Below are positions 24,843-33,833 of a stretch of DNA of 64,000 nt, one piece after another (position 1 is the stretch's first letter; every line of letters begins with the position of its first letter). A program made the translations under genes and the position numbers. The DNA comes from JAHRVQ01 sp963976815 (GTDB taxonomy: Bacteria > Pseudomonadota > Gammaproteobacteria > Pseudomonadales > Azotimanducaceae), in assembly GCA_963976815.1 (NCBI GenBank), contig CAXBLU010000002.1, positions 1-64,000 on the forward strand, given 5' to 3'. Under the pieces are notes generated by a model. It had not been told where the DNA came from. It made no database searches and saw only the letters and a list, made by a program, of their open reading frames with translations.

Positions 24843-26044
24843 CAGCTAATGCCTGTCGCGGCGCTCCAAACAGGTCCTAGTACAGAAAGCATAATCCAAC
24901 CGAGCAATGTGCCCATTATGACGGTCAGCACAGGACTAATGGCCGGCTCGATTGCTTCGATGGTCTCTTGTATTTCTCGATCATAAAAGTAACTAACATT
25001 GAGCAGCGACTCATCCAGATTACCGGTGGTTTCGCCTACTCGTAGCATGCGTATTACCAGGGGTGGAAACAGTTGAACCCTGACAAAACTGTCACTGATA
25101 CCGCCGCCTTCACTAATGGCAAGCCTGGCCTCTTTCATTGCTTTTTCAACGTAAGCGTTATCGATTAGCGCTTCACAAATTTCCAGTGAGCGAAGTACGG
25201 TGATGCCGGAACTATATAGTAGTGCCATGTAGGTCGCGAAACGAGATAAGCGAATCTTGAGGCTCATGGGGCCAAACAACGGAATTTTGAGTTTTAATCC
25301 GTCGATAAAATAACGCAATTCAGGTCGCGTTTTTGCCGCAATTCGAAGGAATATTGTCAGCCCTAAAGGGACTGTTGCGACAACCCACCAATAGGCTGCA
25401 AAGAAATCCGAAGTCGCAATCAAGGCTTTTGTGTGTAGAGGTATTTCTCCGCCTAACTCTGACACAAAGGGGATAATTTTAGGTACTAGATAAAGAAGTA
25501 GGAAGGTTGATACAAAAAAGATAATTGTGCCGACAATAATGGGGTAGGTCATTACGCGTTTTGCGTTGGCGATTAATTCGTCGGCTTTGCGCATGGTTTC
25601 ACCCATCTGCCGCAGGACTTTTGGTAGTTCTCCGGACTCCTCGCCCACCGCAATCAATGCGACAAAAACCTCATCAAAGTCGTGGGGAAATAGTTTTAGA
25701 GAATTTGAAAAGTTACTGCCGCCTTCGATGGATTCAACAACGCCCGCCAACACATCTCGAAAGTAGGTGTCGGTCACACTATCCCGGAGGTCGGTAAGAC
25801 CATCCAGTAAAGGCACCCCCGAGGCAACTAGCTGCTCTAAATGGAACACCATGTTGATGAGTTCTCTGGGAGGGATGGAGCCTCTTGTGAGTTTAAATGT
25901 GCGGCGACGATAGGGCTTTAGACTAACAAGGTCGAAACCCTGGTTTTCAAGCCGAAATTCAACATCAATCTCATTCTTGGCTTGCATGACCCCAGTGTGG
26001 ATTTTGCCGTAGCCATCAATTGCTTTGTAGCTATATTCTGCCAT
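24842..26044 (-). CDS. mshG: Pilus inner-membrane platform protein, GspF/PilC/MshG family
   Basis: The protein has 400 residues. Two T2SSF repeats: the first with FHLEQLVASGVPLLDGLTDL, the second with RFATYMALLYSSGITVLRSL. Three membrane helices (near 168-190, 215-235 and 370-395) and the N-terminal YSYKAIDGYGKIHTG are typical. It forms the rotary platform turned by the extension ATPase. It abuts the ATPase gene (stop and start share position 26044). Confidence 0.93.
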   Translation of the reverse strand: MAEYSYKAIDGYGKIHTGVMQAKNEIDVEFRLENQGFDLVSLKPYRRRTFKLTRGSIPPRELINMVFHLEQLVASGVPLLDGLTDLRDSVTDTYFRDVLAGVVESIEGGSNFSNSLKLFPHDFDEVFVALIAVGEESGELPKVLRQMGETMRKADELIANAKRVMTYPIIVGTIIFFVSTFLLLYLVPKIIPFVSELGGEIPLHTKALIATSDFFAAYWWVVATVPLGLTIFLRIAAKTRPELRYFIDGLKLKIPLFGPMSLKIRLSRFATYMALLYSSGITVLRSLEICEALIDNAYVEKAMKEARLAISEGGGISDSFVRVQLFPPLVIRMLRVGETTGNLDESLLNVSYFYDREIQETIEAIEPAISPVLTVIMGTLLGWIMLSVLGPVWSAATGIS

Positions 26045-27747
26045 TAGCCTAGTCCAGCCGTTAGATCGACTACTCGGCTCAACTCTTCAATGGTCGTCCG
26101 GCCTTGCATGACCAGCCGCAGGCCATCTTCAGACATGGTCTTGAAATCGTTTTGCTTGGCATGTTTACGAAACTGCTGCATCGTTGCCTTGGTGGAAATC
26201 ATTTCATTGAGTTCATCGTTGAGTGCTAAAACTTCCATCACAAGCGTTCTGCCACGAAATCCCACATTCGAACAGCGTTTACAACCCACCGGGCTATAGA
26301 GCTCGATGACGTCATCTACACCCAAAATAATTTGTTCAAATTCTTCTGAAATTCTCGCCTTTTTGCAGTGCTCACATAGGAGTCGTGTGAGTCGCTGACC
26401 AACAATCCCAATGATGTTGCCCGCTAGAATATCCGGCGGAACGCCAATATCTATCAAACGAGGAATGGCACCAATCGCTGAGTTAGTGTGCAGTGTCGTG
26501 AAAACCCTATGGCCGGTCATGGCTGCACGAAAAGCCATTTCGGCAGTGGGGCCATCACGCACCTCGCCGACAAGAATAATGTCCGGGTCCTGGCGCATAA
26601 TGGATCTGATGCCGCCCGCAAAGTCCATCTTTGAGACTTCGTTAATAGAGGTCTGGCGAATCATGTCGATCGGATATTCAACCGGGTCCTCCAGGGTCAT
26701 GATATTCACTTCTATGGTATTCAAGTAGTTCAGCATCGAGTACAGCGTGGTAGTTTTTCCGCTACCTGTCGGGCCGGTTACCAGGATGATGCCTTCTGGT
26801 CGGCTCATCAAAAGCTTCAATTGCGTCAGGGTTTCGGTCGGCAAATCAAAGGAGTCGAGGGGGACTAAGCCCTGCGACCGATCTAGTACTCGAAGCACAA
26901 TATTTTCGCCGTCCATGGTAGGCAGTACGGACACCCGAAAATCTACGATTCGGCCACCGACCCTAAGGGAGATGCGGCCATCCTGGGGTGTCCTATTCTC
27001 GGCGATGTTCAGCCCGGCCATCACTTTGAGTCTGACGGATAATGCAGCCCAGTAGTCTTTGTGAAGACTCCGTATCTGCATAAGTACACCATCAATTCTG
27101 TACCGCAGACGTAAGAAGCTTGCTTCTGGCTCAAAGTGTATGTCCGATGCTTGCCGCTTAACTGCGTCAGCAAGTAGTGCATCGACTAATCGAACAATGG
27201 GCTGGCTGTATTCGTCTGCGCTGTCGTCGAAGCTGTCGTAATCTATGACGCCGGTTTCAACTTCTTTGAGAATCCCGTCAACAGACATTTCATAACCGTA
27301 GAACTGGTCTAATGCCTTACTAATATCTGACTCGGACGCCAGCACAGGCACCAGGGTAATGTCTGCAGGAATATTCGCGTTGATTCTATCGAGCACCATG
27401 ACGTCGTAAATGTCCGTCATCGCCAGCATTAAACTTTTGCTAGATTCGTTGTAGTTTACCGGGACAACATTGTGTCGCTGGGCTAACTGCTTTGCGATCA
27501 ACGCGACAGCGTCGGCATCTGGCACGATACTGCTTAGGTCAATACTGCCGCGGCCAAGGGTTTCACCTAACACTTCCCGCATGTCGCTATCGGAAATGAA
27601 ACCCAGATCAATAAGCGCCTGGCCAATCATTTTGCCAGTTTTCTTTTGTTCGATCAGCGCGATAGTCACCTGGTCTCCGCTGATAAGACCCATTTCTACA
27701 AGTCGATCGCCCAATCGCATACGAGGTTGCTCTGAAGCATTACTCAT
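26044..27747 (-). CDS. mshE: Pilus extension ATPase with MshEN c-di-GMP-binding domain
   Basis: The protein has 567 residues. The N-terminal domain begins RLGDRLVEMGLISGDQVTIA and continues IGQALIDLGFISDSDMREVL, two copies of the RLGxxL-type MshEN motif that binds c-di-GMP in Vibrio MshE. The ATPase domain has Walker A GPTGSGKTTTLYSML, an Asp box/Walker B around DPDIILVGEVRDGPTAEMAF and the His box TGHRVFTTLHTNSAIGAIPR. Four cysteines (CEHCKK, CKRC) form the usual zinc site. It overlaps the TPR gene by 4 bases. Control by c-di-GMP is predicted from the motif. Confidence 0.95.
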   Translation of the reverse strand: MSNASEQPRMRLGDRLVEMGLISGDQVTIALIEQKKTGKMIGQALIDLGFISDSDMREVLGETLGRGSIDLSSIVPDADAVALIAKQLAQRHNVVPVNYNESSKSLMLAMTDIYDVMVLDRINANIPADITLVPVLASESDISKALDQFYGYEMSVDGILKEVETGVIDYDSFDDSADEYSQPIVRLVDALLADAVKRQASDIHFEPEASFLRLRYRIDGVLMQIRSLHKDYWAALSVRLKVMAGLNIAENRTPQDGRISLRVGGRIVDFRVSVLPTMDGENIVLRVLDRSQGLVPLDSFDLPTETLTQLKLLMSRPEGIILVTGPTGSGKTTTLYSMLNYLNTIEVNIMTLEDPVEYPIDMIRQTSINEVSKMDFAGGIRSIMRQDPDIILVGEVRDGPTAEMAFRAAMTGHRVFTTLHTNSAIGAIPRLIDIGVPPDILAGNIIGIVGQRLTRLLCEHCKKARISEEFEQIILGVDDVIELYSPVGCKRCSNVGFRGRTLVMEVLALNDELNEMISTKATMQQFRKHAKQNDFKTMSEDGLRLVMQGRTTIEELSRVVDLTAGLG

Positions 27748-29519
27748 TGAGCTAACTCCTGTAGACGTTGCTCAATCGCTTTTGGATCGAAATTTGTTGG
27801 TCTGAATTTTGACAGGTTCAATGCGCGCTCATAATAGACCCTGGCAAGGGGTGGTTGGCGAAGGTGGTCTAACGAGACCGCAAGGTTGAATGCATAGTCA
27901 GGATTGTCATTGTCAAAACTGTAAGCGTCATAGAATGCACTCTGAGCCTGTTGCCAACGCCCTTCCGCAGCGAACCCCACGCCTTTTAAGAAATGTAGTT
28001 GCGGAGAATCTGGGTTGTTTTCGAGAAGGGTGGCAACTTCACGTTGTACCGCTGCTCGACTTTTGCCGTCATTCATCAAACCCAGCATCCCCGCCCGGGC
28101 AAAACTATCGCTTGGGTCAGCGTTCAATCTGCGTTGATAGTAAACCGTCGCATCGTCATATCGTCCTTGTGCGGTTGCTGTCGAGGCTGCCCCGAGTAAG
28201 GCATCTCGTTGATTGGGATTTATTGCCAGCGCTTGGCCATAAAGCCTTGCTGCGGCGGGCAAGTTCTTTTGTTGCAGGGCTGAGTAAGCATCCTTTAGTA
28301 CCGGACCCAATTTATCCGATGAGGTTTGATGATGAATAATGACTCGTTCTGACATATTAGTAGATTGGCGGCCCCGTTCCTCGGATGAAATTAATGGGCG
28401 TGAGTACTCAGAAGCAGAGGGCGGTGGGTCAACGCGACTCGCAACGAGTGCCTCTGTTTTTGCTACCAGCGGACCTGTTGCCGCGGCGATAGAATCCATC
28501 AGCCTTTGTTGTGGAGGTGTCTCCGGCGGTACGGGGTCCTTTGAAAGATTGCCCTGCAATTCCAGGTTATCGGTATTGTCCGAGGAATCACTATCACTTT
28601 GTGAGATGGCCGCTTCTAGACCTTCCTCTAGCTCTAACTGAGTTGCTTCAATGATTCCTGCAATATCTACTTCAGACTCAATGAATTGGGGCTGTTTTAG
28701 TTCAGCTATGCTGCTGTTGGCAAGCAGATAGAAGTAGTAAGACAGAATGCCGCCAATTGCTGTCATGATGAGCATCGCATAGAGAAACACAGCTCTTCGC
28801 TTTGATCGCCTGGCAACCGCTTTGCCGCTGGCAATCAGTTGATCAAGAGCCTGACGACTTTGTTTAGCTTGTTGTTGTGACGCTTCTGATGCGCGTCGGG
28901 ATTCTCCCTCTGCTAGTTGGCGAGCGTTTTCAGCTTCCTGCTGTTGTAGCAAGGCTGCCTGTTGTGCTTTAGCTTCTTTAAGTGCCTGATCGGTATCTTC
29001 TAGTTCAAGCGGTGCTGACGGGGTTATAGATTTTGATTCGAAATCAAAGTTGCCGACTTCTAGTTCTTCCTCATCTTCGAAGTCCAGATCTTCAAGTTCG
29101 TTCCATGCATCTGTGGTGTCGGGTTCTTCGGTTACTGGGGTGACTTCGTCTTCCTGGTCAAACGTATCTTTAAATTTTTCGTTCGCGAGGACAGCGCTGT
29201 TATCTGGAGCTTCATCTAAATCTGGATCCGAATAATCCGTTGCGACAGATTTGTTGGTTTGTTCCTCTATTTCATTTTCCAGGTTGTCAGCCAGAATTTC
29301 TGATTCTTCAGCTGCCATCGAGGCGCGACTTTCCATTACTTCTCGAATAGCAGAGTCAGCATTTGTCGAGGATGAAATTTCTGTAGTCTCCGCCGCTTTC
29401 GGGGCTGGAGTAGCTTCTACAATAGGTGGTGTTGGCCTCGGTGTAGCCCCAGGTGTCGCATCTACCCGGTTTTGCTTTTCTAATGCTGCCTTCTTTAAGG
29501 CTTCAAGCAATAGGCTCAT
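27744..29519 (-). CDS. MshN-like TPR protein
   Basis: The protein has 591 residues. It has an acidic, low-complexity cytoplasmic N-terminus (about 250 residues; MSLLLEALKKAALEKQNRVD at the start), one membrane helix (AVFLYAMLIMTAIGGILSYY), a Ser/Asp-rich linker and TPR repeats from about residue 400 (LPAARLYGQALAINPNQRDA and others). This matches MshN. The opening LLEALKKAA motif is shared with GspB/MshN-type proteins that bind the AAA ATPase. It overlaps the secretin gene by 4 bases. Confidence 0.85.
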   Translation of the reverse strand: MSLLLEALKKAALEKQNRVDATPGATPRPTPPIVEATPAPKAAETTEISSSTNADSAIREVMESRASMAAEESEILADNLENEIEEQTNKSVATDYSDPDLDEAPDNSAVLANEKFKDTFDQEDEVTPVTEEPDTTDAWNELEDLDFEDEEELEVGNFDFESKSITPSAPLELEDTDQALKEAKAQQAALLQQQEAENARQLAEGESRRASEASQQQAKQSRQALDQLIASGKAVARRSKRRAVFLYAMLIMTAIGGILSYYFYLLANSSIAELKQPQFIESEVDIAGIIEATQLELEEGLEAAISQSDSDSSDNTDNLELQGNLSKDPVPPETPPQQRLMDSIAAATGPLVAKTEALVASRVDPPPSASEYSRPLISSEERGRQSTNMSERVIIHHQTSSDKLGPVLKDAYSALQQKNLPAAARLYGQALAINPNQRDALLGAASTATAQGRYDDATVYYQRRLNADPSDSFARAGMLGLMNDGKSRAAVQREVATLLENNPDSPQLHFLKGVGFAAEGRWQQAQSAFYDAYSFDNDNPDYAFNLAVSLDHLRQPPLARVYYERALNLSKFRPTNFDPKAIEQRLQELAQ

Positions 29520-31162
29520 TGAACCATCTCACGGGTGACAGCCGGGGGAACAACTGAAGCTCTGCTTAGCGAGGTGGTTCTTTCGATAACCGTTGGTTTG
29601 AGAAATATGACCAGTTCGGTTTTATTGGTGACGTTATTGTCGTACTGAAATGCCTTGCCGATTCCCGGTATGCGACTCAACATTGGCACGCCGCGGTTGT
29701 TGAGTTTTACCTCGTCTTGCATCAGGCCACCAATCACCGCGATATCGCCGCTATCCACCCTTAGAATCGATTCAACCTCCCGGACCTGGATAACGGGAAT
29801 CTGACTGACAACACTTGCTGCGGACAACGCTGGATTGGGGTCCTGAGCAAAACTAATGACCCGAGAAATAGTCGGTCGAACATTCAAGGTCACGGAGTTA
29901 TTCGCATCGATAAAAGGCGTAACGCTCATGACAAATCCAACGGGTACAGTATTGACCTCGGTTTCAAAGGTGGTAAGTGTGCTGCCCGCCAGACCAGTGC
30001 CTGTATCAATGTTTACCTCGACGGTAAAGTAGATGAGGTTATCAACAACCTTGAGGAGCGCTGTTTGATTATTCATGGCCATGACTTTGGGGCTGGACAT
30101 AACGCTGACGTCGCCGAAGGTTTCAAGTGCTCTTAGGGTTGCCCGCAGCTCATTGCCACCGCCAATATTGAGATCCGTTAAAGAAAGATTAAAGGTAGGC
30201 GGTAGTGCTAGCCCAGTGTCAATGAGAGTCTGCCCAACCTCAACGTTGCTAGTTTCCGGGAGATTTGTCATCAAAGACCAGTCAATGCCAGCCTGAAATG
30301 AGTCACTTAAGTTGACCTCGGCGATGGTTGCCTCAATCAAAACCTGACGCTGTGTGCTGAGTTGAACTCGATCTAAAAATTTCGCAATGTCCGCATGTTC
30401 TCGTTCTGTTGCTCTAACGGCCATGGTGCCAGATTCATTGTTCATGATGATATCTGGATTACTCGTGTCGCCCGGTTCGTCCCCCACGCTACGATTGAGA
30501 ATCTTTGAGATATTGCTTTCAAGGGTTTGCCAAAAAGCGTTTTCGGATACATTTCGAACCACCGTGTCGGAGCTGTTTCCTGCATCCGCTGAGCTAGCGC
30601 CGGAATCACCCGCGCCCTGGCCGGTTGAGCTGATCTGCGTCGACACTGCAACACTGCCAACACTGGTTCGGGAAATATTGAGGTAGTCAACGGCATAGCT
30701 TCGGAGAAAAGGCAGATCCCGACGCACACGAAGCACATTGTTATTGATCTCAAAGCGAATGTCCGCAACCTCGGCGATCCTGCTTAGGATGGCTGTTAGG
30801 GGCTGCTCAATTGCATTCAAGCTGATTGTGCTATTGATATCCGCATCAAGATCGAGATTTAGCTGGGAGTCTCGAGCGAGAGAAAACAATAGCTCGCTTA
30901 CGGGAACATCGTAGACCACTACCGTATGGGTTGACTCTTCTTTGAGTTGGCCGGGTTCAGGCAGGGATGCTGTGACAGCAACATGAGCAGGTATATGACC
31001 AACTGGCGGAACTGCGTCTGCATCGGTTTGCGGAGCAGCGTCCTGCATAGGTGCCGTCACCAAATGATCTGCAGCTGGAGAGATTTCCGTCTTCGGACTC
31101 AAGCAAGCATTAAGCGTCAGAACAAAAAAGGTGACCGTAATAAATCTAACGGCTGATCTCAT
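29516..31162 (-). CDS. mshL: MSHA-type secretin
   Basis: About 548 residues from ATG 31162 (AGGA 7 bases upstream; ATG 31168 is possible). The signal peptide has a lipobox-like LNACLS, so it may be a lipoprotein. STN and N domains (SELLFSLARDSQLNLDLDAD) are followed by the secretin core: IDWSLMTNLPE, VSVMSSPKVMAMNNQTALLK, and the closing IRVDSGDIAVIGGLMQDEVK with the typical RIPGIGKAF. It forms the outer-membrane pilus pore. Confidence 0.93.
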   Translation of the reverse strand: MRSAVRFITVTFFVLTLNACLSPKTEISPAADHLVTAPMQDAAPQTDADAVPPVGHIPAHVAVTASLPEPGQLKEESTHTVVVYDVPVSELLFSLARDSQLNLDLDADINSTISLNAIEQPLTAILSRIAEVADIRFEINNNVLRVRRDLPFLRSYAVDYLNISRTSVGSVAVSTQISSTGQGAGDSGASSADAGNSSDTVVRNVSENAFWQTLESNISKILNRSVGDEPGDTSNPDIIMNNESGTMAVRATEREHADIAKFLDRVQLSTQRQVLIEATIAEVNLSDSFQAGIDWSLMTNLPETSNVEVGQTLIDTGLALPPTFNLSLTDLNIGGGNELRATLRALETFGDVSVMSSPKVMAMNNQTALLKVVDNLIYFTVEVNIDTGTGLAGSTLTTFETEVNTVPVGFVMSVTPFIDANNSVTLNVRPTISRVISFAQDPNPALSAASVVSQIPVIQVREVESILRVDSGDIAVIGGLMQDEVKLNNRGVPMLSRIPGIGKAFQYDNNVTNKTELVIFLKPTVIERTTSLSRASVVPPAVTREMVQ

Positions 31163-32084
31163 ATGCATTTCCTAAAGGCTGATAAGCCGGGATGTTTGTG
31201 GTGTTGGTGAGATTTACGTTAGCGACCAATAAGATCACCGCAATTGACTCTGACCAGGGCCAGCGACGTCGTCTTGGTTCATACTGGCTGTCTTCTGCTG
31301 CAAACTTGATGTCTTCACTGGTGAGATCATAACTGCCGCGCGCGTAGGCGGTTAGTAATGCTTTATCAGCAAGAATATTAATTCGTCGAATGAGTCCATG
31401 AGAATATTTGTCAATCGCCTCGGCAACCTTGAGGGAAAATAGATCTGGACCTGTGTAGCCCGAGGCTCGAATTCTGAAATTTAAGTAGGCATGGGTATCT
31501 GCCAGATGAAGAGGCGCGAGATATAGACTGTGGGTAACACGTTCTCTCAACTGACGAATCTTCCGAGCCGCTAGATTTTCGTCCAACTCAGGTTGGCCAA
31601 ACAAAACAATCTGTAGCAACTTGTGTTCATCGGTTTCGAGATTGCTGAGTAGCCGCAATTCCTCAAGGGTTTCGAGGGGCATTTCCTGGGCTTCTTCGAC
31701 CAGTACTACAACTCGGCGGTTATCAGCATAGCGGGCGAGTAATGTGGTTTGGAGTTGTCGCATGACTAACAGCTTGTCTGGATACGGGCCTATCTCAAGA
31801 CCGAGTTCCCGGGCGACTTCCTGTAGGATCTGATCGGGGGACAGGCTTGGATGGGCAAGATATACCCAATCGATATTGCTATTAAATTTTGTTGGTAGCA
31901 TTCGGCAAAGCATGGTTTTGCCTGTGCCCACTTCCCCAACAACTTTTATAATGCCTTCACCATTGCCGATTGCATATATCAGCGCATTAAGAGTCGGGCC
32001 GCGATCGCTGCCTTCAAAAAACACATGGGTATCGGGTGTGATCCGAAATGGTGGTTTGGATAAACCAAAGTACTCAAGGTACAT
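31146..32084 (-). CDS. mshM: AAA ATPase, MshM/ExeA family
   Basis: 312 residues from ATG 32084 (GGAG 10 bases upstream); the longer frame to 32120 adds an unrelated N-terminus. The start MYLEYFGLSKPPFRITPDTH is the family signature. Walker A is GEVGTGKTMLCRML, Walker B VVVLVEEAQEMP. A C-terminal hydrophobic stretch (WSESIAVILLVANVNL) may touch the membrane. It is the first gene of the pilus operon and overlaps mshL. Confidence 0.92.
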   Translation of the reverse strand: MYLEYFGLSKPPFRITPDTHVFFEGSDRGPTLNALIYAIGNGEGIIKVVGEVGTGKTMLCRMLPTKFNSNIDWVYLAHPSLSPDQILQEVARELGLEIGPYPDKLLVMRQLQTTLLARYADNRRVVVLVEEAQEMPLETLEELRLLSNLETDEHKLLQIVLFGQPELDENLAARKIRQLRERVTHSLYLAPLHLADTHAYLNFRIRASGYTGPDLFSLKVAEAIDKYSHGLIRRINILADKALLTAYARGSYDLTSEDIKFAAEDSQYEPRRRRWPWSESIAVILLVANVNLTNTTNIPAYQPLGNAYEISR

Positions 32085-32175
32085 CTTGTGATTCTCCAGT
32101 CGACAACCCGCAGGGCGCACCCCGCGTGAGATTCACTCTAGTGTAAGGGAGACGGGGGGCAATTGCATCTGCATT

Positions 32176-32193
32176 AAAAGCTTGCAAGCTTTT
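32176..32193. promoter_or_regulatory. 18-bp perfect palindrome upstream of the pilus operon
   Basis: AAAAGCTTGCAAGCTTTT reads the same on both strands. It lies 92 bases before the mshM start, in the only long non-coding gap of that side, so it could be an operator. No regulator can be assigned. Confidence 0.4.
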
Positions 32194-32215
32194 GTAAGAC
32201 AAAGAAATTTGTCGT

Positions 32216-32237
32216 TTGTAAGTAGCTTGTAAGTAGA
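32216..32237. repeat. Direct repeat, 11-bp period
   Basis: TTGTAAGTAGC and TTGTAAGTAGA lie head to tail, spaced one helical turn apart, in the gap upstream of mshM. They could be a regulator-binding direct repeat or a slippage duplication. Confidence 0.4.
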
Positions 32238-32342
32238 TTGGAATAAAATTCCTTCAAATGGACTAAATTCGATCTGAGATTTGCGTGCAACTGCACAATC
32301 TGGTTAAAATTTGTCATCCTCACTTTGAAGCAGTTGAGCGCA

Positions 32343-32489
32343 ATGACTCAGGAAAGAAGAGCAAGCAGTGATCGTCGCGAAAATGATCGTCGTCAGTTAA
32401 ATCGACGGGGTGAGGGTGGCTGGCGATTACGCCCAGAAGGTCGGCGTAGTTCTGATCGGCGCGGTGAAAGTCGTCGAGCTGCGGGTTAG
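32343..32489 (+). CDS. Small Arg-rich protein with DRR/ERR repeats
   Basis: The frame has 48 codons, too short for a usual ORF list. It starts MTQERRASSDRRENDRRQLN and ends SSDRRGESRRAAG, with at least five (D/E)RR units spaced about every 6-9 residues. This is not random composition, and the tail of the FHA protein at 18889 has the same kind of repeat. The ribosome site is weak. It points away from the pilus operon and converges on the MFS gene. Function unknown; nucleic-acid or c-di-GMP binding (RRxxxR motifs) is only a guess. Confidence 0.5.
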   Translation: MTQERRASSDRRENDRRQLNRRGEGGWRLRPEGRRSSDRRGESRRAAG

Positions 32490-32504
32490 ACCCCTTTTCT
32501 GAGG

Positions 32505-33764
32505 TCATTCACCAGGTGTTTCTTTGAGTCCTTCTCCAGGCTCCTTTTTAAGTTCAGATTTAAGTTCAGATTTAAGTTCAGATTTAAGTACTGATCGATA
32601 TATCAAATAGCCTATTATTCCGGCGGCGCTCGCCGCGAGATAAGCAAATCCATAGCGCCCCGTTTCTGCATAGATGACCCCCAGTAGCAAAGGACCCGTA
32701 GCAATACCGAAGGTGGTCATCATATTAGACAAGCCGTAAATCCGCCCGTAATGCTGCTGTCCGAAGGTTGACGCGATGAGTAGCGGTTGCAGCATGAGTA
32801 GATTGCCAACAGAAATCCCAAACAACCCCAGCCCGATAACAAATGCCCAGATTGATGTGACCTGGCTTAAGGCAAAGAGTGACGCGGACTGTAGCAGCAT
32901 CATACCTATGGCAAAATGTGGAGCGTGGAATCGATCCAACAATATCCCCCCCGCAAGTCGACCGATTATGCTGGCGATAGGAATGACACCTAGAGCAAGG
33001 GCAGCGGTTTGTCCTGTCAGGTGCTCCCCAACAAGCCCGTACTGGTGTGCCAGAGCGCCTACTTGAGCCATCATGAGAAATACGTAGGCGATTGAGATTC
33101 CCCAAAAATAGTGGCTTTGAATAGCATCACGAAAGAGAACGCCAGTCGCAACCTGGACGTCGCCGGTCAATTTTGCACCATCTATCTGAAGTCCTATTTC
33201 CGAAGGTCGAGACTTTAAGAACAGCCAGGAAAGGGGGACTACGCCAAAAAAGTATGCCAGGGCAAAAATTGTCACTGAGTAGTCGATGCCTTTCTCGGCG
33301 ATCAGTAGTGCGCTTGCGGGAGTAACGATAATACCACCCACAGAAAGTCCCGTTGATGCGATGGAGAGCGCCAACGCTCTCTTCTCGGCGAACCATCTGG
33401 TGACAAGAGTAGTGGCGGAGAGCAGCCCCGATGCGGCGAAGCCAACGCCAAAAAAGCTGTAGGCCAGCATTACTTGCCAATCGCTGGTGACAAATCTAAT
33501 CGAGAACAAAGCCAGGGTGGCAATGAGCGCACCGCCACAGACGATGTATCTGACGTCGTAACGGTCGAGTAGTGCCGCGATCCACAGGCCGACTACGCCG
33601 CTTGCAAGAAAGAATAATGAAACTGCCGAAGAGGCCAGTTCTACGGAAAGTCCCTTTTCGTTAACCAGAGCCTGGAGCGTGACCGCGTGATTATAAAACC
33701 CTAGACCCGAACAGAAGGTAAGGGTAATAAATAAGGTGATGACAATCTTCCAGCCGTAGTACAC
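32505..33764 (-). CDS. Major facilitator superfamily transporter
   Basis: The protein has 419 residues with 12 predicted membrane helices; MYYGWKIVITLFITLTFCSG at the start and a loop ALLDRYDVRYIVCGG resembling MFS motif A. It fits the monocarboxylate/oxalate-formate antiporter-like branch (YYGW start). The C-terminal tail is built on a tandem KSEL repeat (see 32547-32589) ending in a charged stretch, and is probably cytoplasmic. Substrate unknown. Confidence 0.85.
   Translation of the reverse strand: MYYGWKIVITLFITLTFCSGLGFYNHAVTLQALVNEKGLSVELASSAVSLFFLASGVVGLWIAALLDRYDVRYIVCGGALIATLALFSIRFVTSDWQVMLAYSFFGVGFAASGLLSATTLVTRWFAEKRALALSIASTGLSVGGIIVTPASALLIAEKGIDYSVTIFALAYFFGVVPLSWLFLKSRPSEIGLQIDGAKLTGDVQVATGVLFRDAIQSHYFWGISIAYVFLMMAQVGALAHQYGLVGEHLTGQTAALALGVIPIASIIGRLAGGILLDRFHAPHFAIGMMLLQSASLFALSQVTSIWAFVIGLGLFGISVGNLLMLQPLLIASTFGQQHYGRIYGLSNMMTTFGIATGPLLLGVIYAETGRYGFAYLAASAAGIIGYLIYRSVLKSELKSELKSELKKEPGEGLKETPGE
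32547..32589. repeat. 12-bp tandem repeat in MFS gene tail
   Basis: TTTAAGTTCAGA occurs three full times plus a partial copy. The 12-bp unit is in frame and gives the repeated KSEL in the MFS C-terminus, so copy-number change would not break the protein. Confidence 0.9.
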
Positions 33765-33833
33765 GAAGCCTCTAACCCTTAACTAAAGTAGTGCGGTAAT
33801 TTGGCAGCTACCCTAACATAGAAGCACCGTACT

